Below are positions 5,129 to 7,473 of a stretch of 7,473 bases of DNA, piece after piece. How positions within the stretch are numbered: the stretch's first letter is position 1; each line of letters opens with the position of its first letter. The notes beneath the pieces are model-generated. The model saw nothing but the letters and a program-made list of their open reading frames with translations, made no database searches and was not told the DNA's origin. The stretch comes from JBBDIX01 sp050486225 (GTDB lineage: Bacteria; Actinomycetota; Nitriliruptoria; Nitriliruptorales; Nitriliruptoraceae): assembly GCA_050486225.1 (NCBI GenBank), contig JBJHCV010000021.1, positions 1 to 7,473 of the forward strand, written 5' to 3'. Position numbers and translations under genes: made by a program.

Positions 5129-6868
5129 ATGGCGATTCCCACCCGGCACGACGCGGCGCTCGCCGCGATCGAGACCGCCCTGCGTGACGCGCTTGCACGG
5201 GCCGACCTGCCGGACGAACCGATCGCACTCGAACGACCCAAGCAACCCGAGCACGGCGACTGGGCCACCAGCGTCGCGTTGCGGCTCGCCAAGCCCGTCG
5301 GACGTCCCCCACGGGAGATCGCCGACGCCATCGTCAGCGCGTTCGACGCACCCGCCGAGGTCGCCGAGGTGTCGATTGCGGGGCCGGGCTTCGTCAACCT
5401 GCGGCTCGGCCAGGCCTATTTCACCGCGCTGGTGCGGCGAGTGGTTGCCTCCGGGGAGACCTTCGGGCAGCTTGAACGGCCCGAGGAACCCGAACGGGTC
5501 AACATCGAGTTCGTTTCCGCGAACCCGACCGGTCCGCTGCACGTCGGTGCGGGCCGCTGGGCAGCGACCGGTGACGCGATCGCGGCGATCCTCGACGCCG
5601 CCGGGCACGACGTCGTACGCGAGTACTACGTCAACGACGCGGGTGAACAGGTGCGCCGGTTCGGCGAGTCGGTCGTGCTCGTCGCGCAGGGTGACGAGCT
5701 CGGGGACGACCACTACCGCTCCGCGGCGGTTCAGCGGATCGCTGCGGCCCTGCGTGAACGCCACGGGGACGCGCTGTTCACCGAGCCGCCTCAGCACGAG
5801 GTCGACCTCGGAGGTGACGAGGGTGGCAGCGGCGACGAGCGGGTCGATCCGGCGATCGCGGCGGCCGTCGGTCTGCTCGGTGTCGAGGCGATGCGTACCG
5901 AGATCGCCGACGTGCTCGCCCGGATGGGTGTGCACTTCGACGTGTGGTTCTCGGAGCGGCGAGGCCTGCATGACACCGGGGCCATCGACGAGACGGTCGC
6001 CTGGCTGCGTGAACTCGGGGTCGCCTACGACCATGACGGCGCGTTGTTCCTGGCCACGAGCGCCCACGGCGACGACAAGGACCGTGTGCTGGTGCGCTCG
6101 GACGGGCGGCCGACCTACTTCGCCGCGGATTGCGCCTACCTGCGCGACAAGTGGTCGCGGGCCGACCGCCTGTTCTATCTCCTCGGGGCAGACCATCACG
6201 GTTATGTGGCCCGGCTACGCGCCGCGGCGGCGTGCATGGGCATCGACCCGGAGCGTGTCGAGATCCGCATCGGGCAGCTGGTGAACCTCCTGCGCGAGGG
6301 CATGCCGGTGCGGATGTCGAAGCGCGCCGGTCAGACGATCGATCTCGACGAGGTACTCGACGAGGTCGGGGTCGACGTGACCCGGTACCACTTTCTGCGA
6401 CAGGGGTTGGACACCCAGGTCGACTTCGACCTGGCCGTGGTCGCCCAACAGTCGATGGAGAACCCCGTCTACTACGTGCAGTACGCGCACGCGCGGATCG
6501 CGTCGCTCATCCGTGCGGCCGACGAGCGAGGTTTCGATCACGGCACGGTCGACGGCGCCGACCTCGACGTGCTCACCCACCCGGCGGAACTCGAACTGTT
6601 GACCGCGATGGCCCAGCTGCCTCTGGTCGTCGCCGACGCCGCCGAACTGCGTGCCACCCAACGGCTCGCGCGGTACGCCGAGGAGCTGGCGGCGGCCTTC
6701 CACCGCTTCTATACGGAGTGCCGGGTCCTCGTCGAGGGTTCCGAGGACGGCAGCGACCTCGCGGCGGTCGCGCTCGCCCGTGCGCGGTACTGGCTGGCCG
6801 TTGCCGCCAAGCAGGTGCTGGCCAACACGCTGGGCCTACTGCGGGTCGCCGCGCCCGAACGGATGTGA
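5129..6868 (+). CDS. argS: Arginyl-tRNA synthetase
   Basis: A 579-residue class I aminoacyl-tRNA synthetase that activates arginine with ATP and charges tRNA-Arg in the cytosol. The N-terminal Arg-tRNA-synthetase domain (about 5-95) includes ERPKQPEHGDWATSVAL (35-51) and AGPGFVNLRL (84-93). The Rossmann catalytic domain carries FVSANPTGPLHVGAGR (128-143, HVGA as the HIGH motif) and REYYVNDAGEQ (164-174). It continues with FDVWFSE (270-276), LLGADHHGY (351-359) and VRMSKRAG (394-401, the KMSKS equivalent). The alpha-helical DALR anticodon-binding domain follows (about 445-579) and ends in the usual LLRVAAPERM. The ATG at 5129 is chosen because family homology begins there; an in-frame ATG at 5054 adds 25 unrelated residues within the promoter region. 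Length is normal. The stretch at about 192-240 is divergent and partly acidic. It is probably co-transcribed with lysA, 2 bp downstream. Confidence 0.98.
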   Translation: MAIPTRHDAALAAIETALRDALARADLPDEPIALERPKQPEHGDWATSVALRLAKPVGRPPREIADAIVSAFDAPAEVAEVSIAGPGFVNLRLGQAYFTALVRRVVASGETFGQLERPEEPERVNIEFVSANPTGPLHVGAGRWAATGDAIAAILDAAGHDVVREYYVNDAGEQVRRFGESVVLVAQGDELGDDHYRSAAVQRIAAALRERHGDALFTEPPQHEVDLGGDEGGSGDERVDPAIAAAVGLLGVEAMRTEIADVLARMGVHFDVWFSERRGLHDTGAIDETVAWLRELGVAYDHDGALFLATSAHGDDKDRVLVRSDGRPTYFAADCAYLRDKWSRADRLFYLLGADHHGYVARLRAAAACMGIDPERVEIRIGQLVNLLREGMPVRMSKRAGQTIDLDEVLDEVGVDVTRYHFLRQGLDTQVDFDLAVVAQQSMENPVYYVQYAHARIASLIRAADERGFDHGTVDGADLDVLTHPAELELLTAMAQLPLVVADAAELRATQRLARYAEELAAAFHRFYTECRVLVEGSEDGSDLAAVALARARYWLAVAAKQVLANTLGLLRVAAPERM

Positions 6869-6870
6869 TC

Positions 6871-7473
6871 ATGGACATCGGACGAGGACCGTGGCCGTCG
6901 TCGGCCAGCCGCGACGATGCGGGTGTGCTGCACGTGGGCGGGATTGCCACCACCGAGCTCGCCGCGCGGTTCGGCACCCCGCTCTGGGTCGTTGACGAGG
7001 ACGACGTGCGGGAACGCTGCCGCGCCTACCGCGCTGGGTTTCCGGGCGTCGATGTCGCCTACGCTTCCAAGGCGTGGTGCACCGTGGCGCTGCTCCAGAT
7101 CGTCGACGACGAAGGCCTGATGGTCGACGTCGCCTCGGCTGGCGAGCTGCATACCGCGCTGATCGCCGGGGTCGCGCCCGATCGTCTCGTGATGCACGGG
7201 AACAACAAGTCGACGGCCGAGCTCGACCGAGCGCTGGAGGTCGGTGTCGGCCGCATCGTCCTGGACTCATTCGAGGAGATCGTCCGGCTGGAAGCGCTCG
7301 CACGTGAACAGGGTGTGCGGGCGCCGTGCCATCTTCGGGTTACCCCCGGGATCGACGCCCACACCCACGAGTACGTCCGGACCGGACACGACGACAGCAA
7401 GTTCGGTTTCACCCTGTCGTCAGGCCTGGCGGAACGCGCGATCCTCGAGGTTTCCGCCTCCGACCACCTCGAC
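6871..7473 (+). CDS. lysA: Diaminopimelate decarboxylase, N-terminal part (runs off the window)
   Basis: The open frame runs from ATG at 6871 to the window end without a stop, 201 codons, about 45 percent of a typical 420-470-residue LysA. The enzyme decarboxylates meso-diaminopimelate to lysine, the last step of lysine synthesis, using PLP in an alanine-racemase-type TIM barrel. Seen are FGTPLWVVDE (34-43), VAYASKAW (62-69, Lys67 the expected Schiff-base lysine), VDVASAGEL (85-93), MHGNNKS (108-114), LRVTPGIDAHTHEYVRTG (155-172) and DSKFGF (175-180). These match LysA; the ASAGEL and HGNNKS motifs are widely shared in the family. The start lies 2 bp after the argS stop with only a weak ribosome site, so coupling with argS is likely. 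In actinobacteria argS–lysA is commonly followed by homoserine dehydrogenase and threonine genes, which would lie beyond this window. Confidence 0.96.
   Translation, partial: MDIGRGPWPSSASRDDAGVLHVGGIATTELAARFGTPLWVVDEDDVRERCRAYRAGFPGVDVAYASKAWCTVALLQIVDDEGLMVDVASAGELHTALIAGVAPDRLVMHGNNKSTAELDRALEVGVGRIVLDSFEEIVRLEALAREQGVRAPCHLRVTPGIDAHTHEYVRTGHDDSKFGFTLSSGLAERAILEVSASDHLD

Noticed and set aside
4871..6199. 442-codon open frame on the minus strand opposite argS and through tRNA-Arg
   Set aside because: It is the antisense shadow of argS and covers the tRNA gene; no family motif is visible.
4281..6284. 667-codon open frame on the plus strand through cbs, tRNA-Arg and argS
   Set aside because: It crosses a tRNA gene and the promoter region and then overlaps argS out of frame with an Arg/Ser/Thr/Pro-rich product; it is a composition artefact.

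Overview
This 7.5 kb window has very high G+C and is almost fully coding. It looks like chromosomal DNA of an actinobacterium (Actinomycetota). The argS–lysA pair preceded by tRNA-Arg and the cbs–metB pair are both neighbourhoods I know from actinobacteria such as mycobacteria. The synonymous codons are strongly G/C-ending, and the proteins have the usual high Ala/Arg/Asp/Val content. I cannot place it below phylum level; a deep-branching class such as Acidimicrobiia or Nitriliruptoria is a guess.

The minus-strand half (39-5013) reads, in transcription order, tRNA-Arg(CCG), cystathionine beta-synthase (cbs), a cystathionine gamma-synthase/lyase family enzyme (metB-like), and a bifunctional class A penicillin-binding protein. 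The cbs to metB gap is 60 bp. It holds a perfect 18-bp palindrome and a 10-bp-period repeat that contains the metB ribosome binding site. The PBP start lies only 3 bp after the metB stop, so the two are probably translated from one message. The PBP has a lipobox-like cysteine at the end of its N-terminal hydrophobic segment.

The plus-strand half (5129-7473) carries argS (arginyl-tRNA synthetase) and, 2 bp after its stop, the first 201 codons of lysA (diaminopimelate decarboxylase), which runs off the window. A 115-bp divergent intergenic region separates argS from the tRNA-Arg gene, so the synthetase sits head to head with one of its own substrates.

Functionally the window combines arginine charging, sulfur amino acid interconversion (homocysteine + serine to cystathionine, and cystathionine chemistry), lysine/diaminopimelate metabolism and peptidoglycan polymerisation. 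These are housekeeping functions. I see no mobile element, CRISPR array, phage gene, toxin–antitoxin pair or obvious undescribed system. The points most worth a second look are the palindrome upstream of metB, the metB–PBP coupling, the possible lipoprotein nature of the PBP, and a degenerate stretch in ArgS. There is no gene-free stretch longer than about 115 bp.
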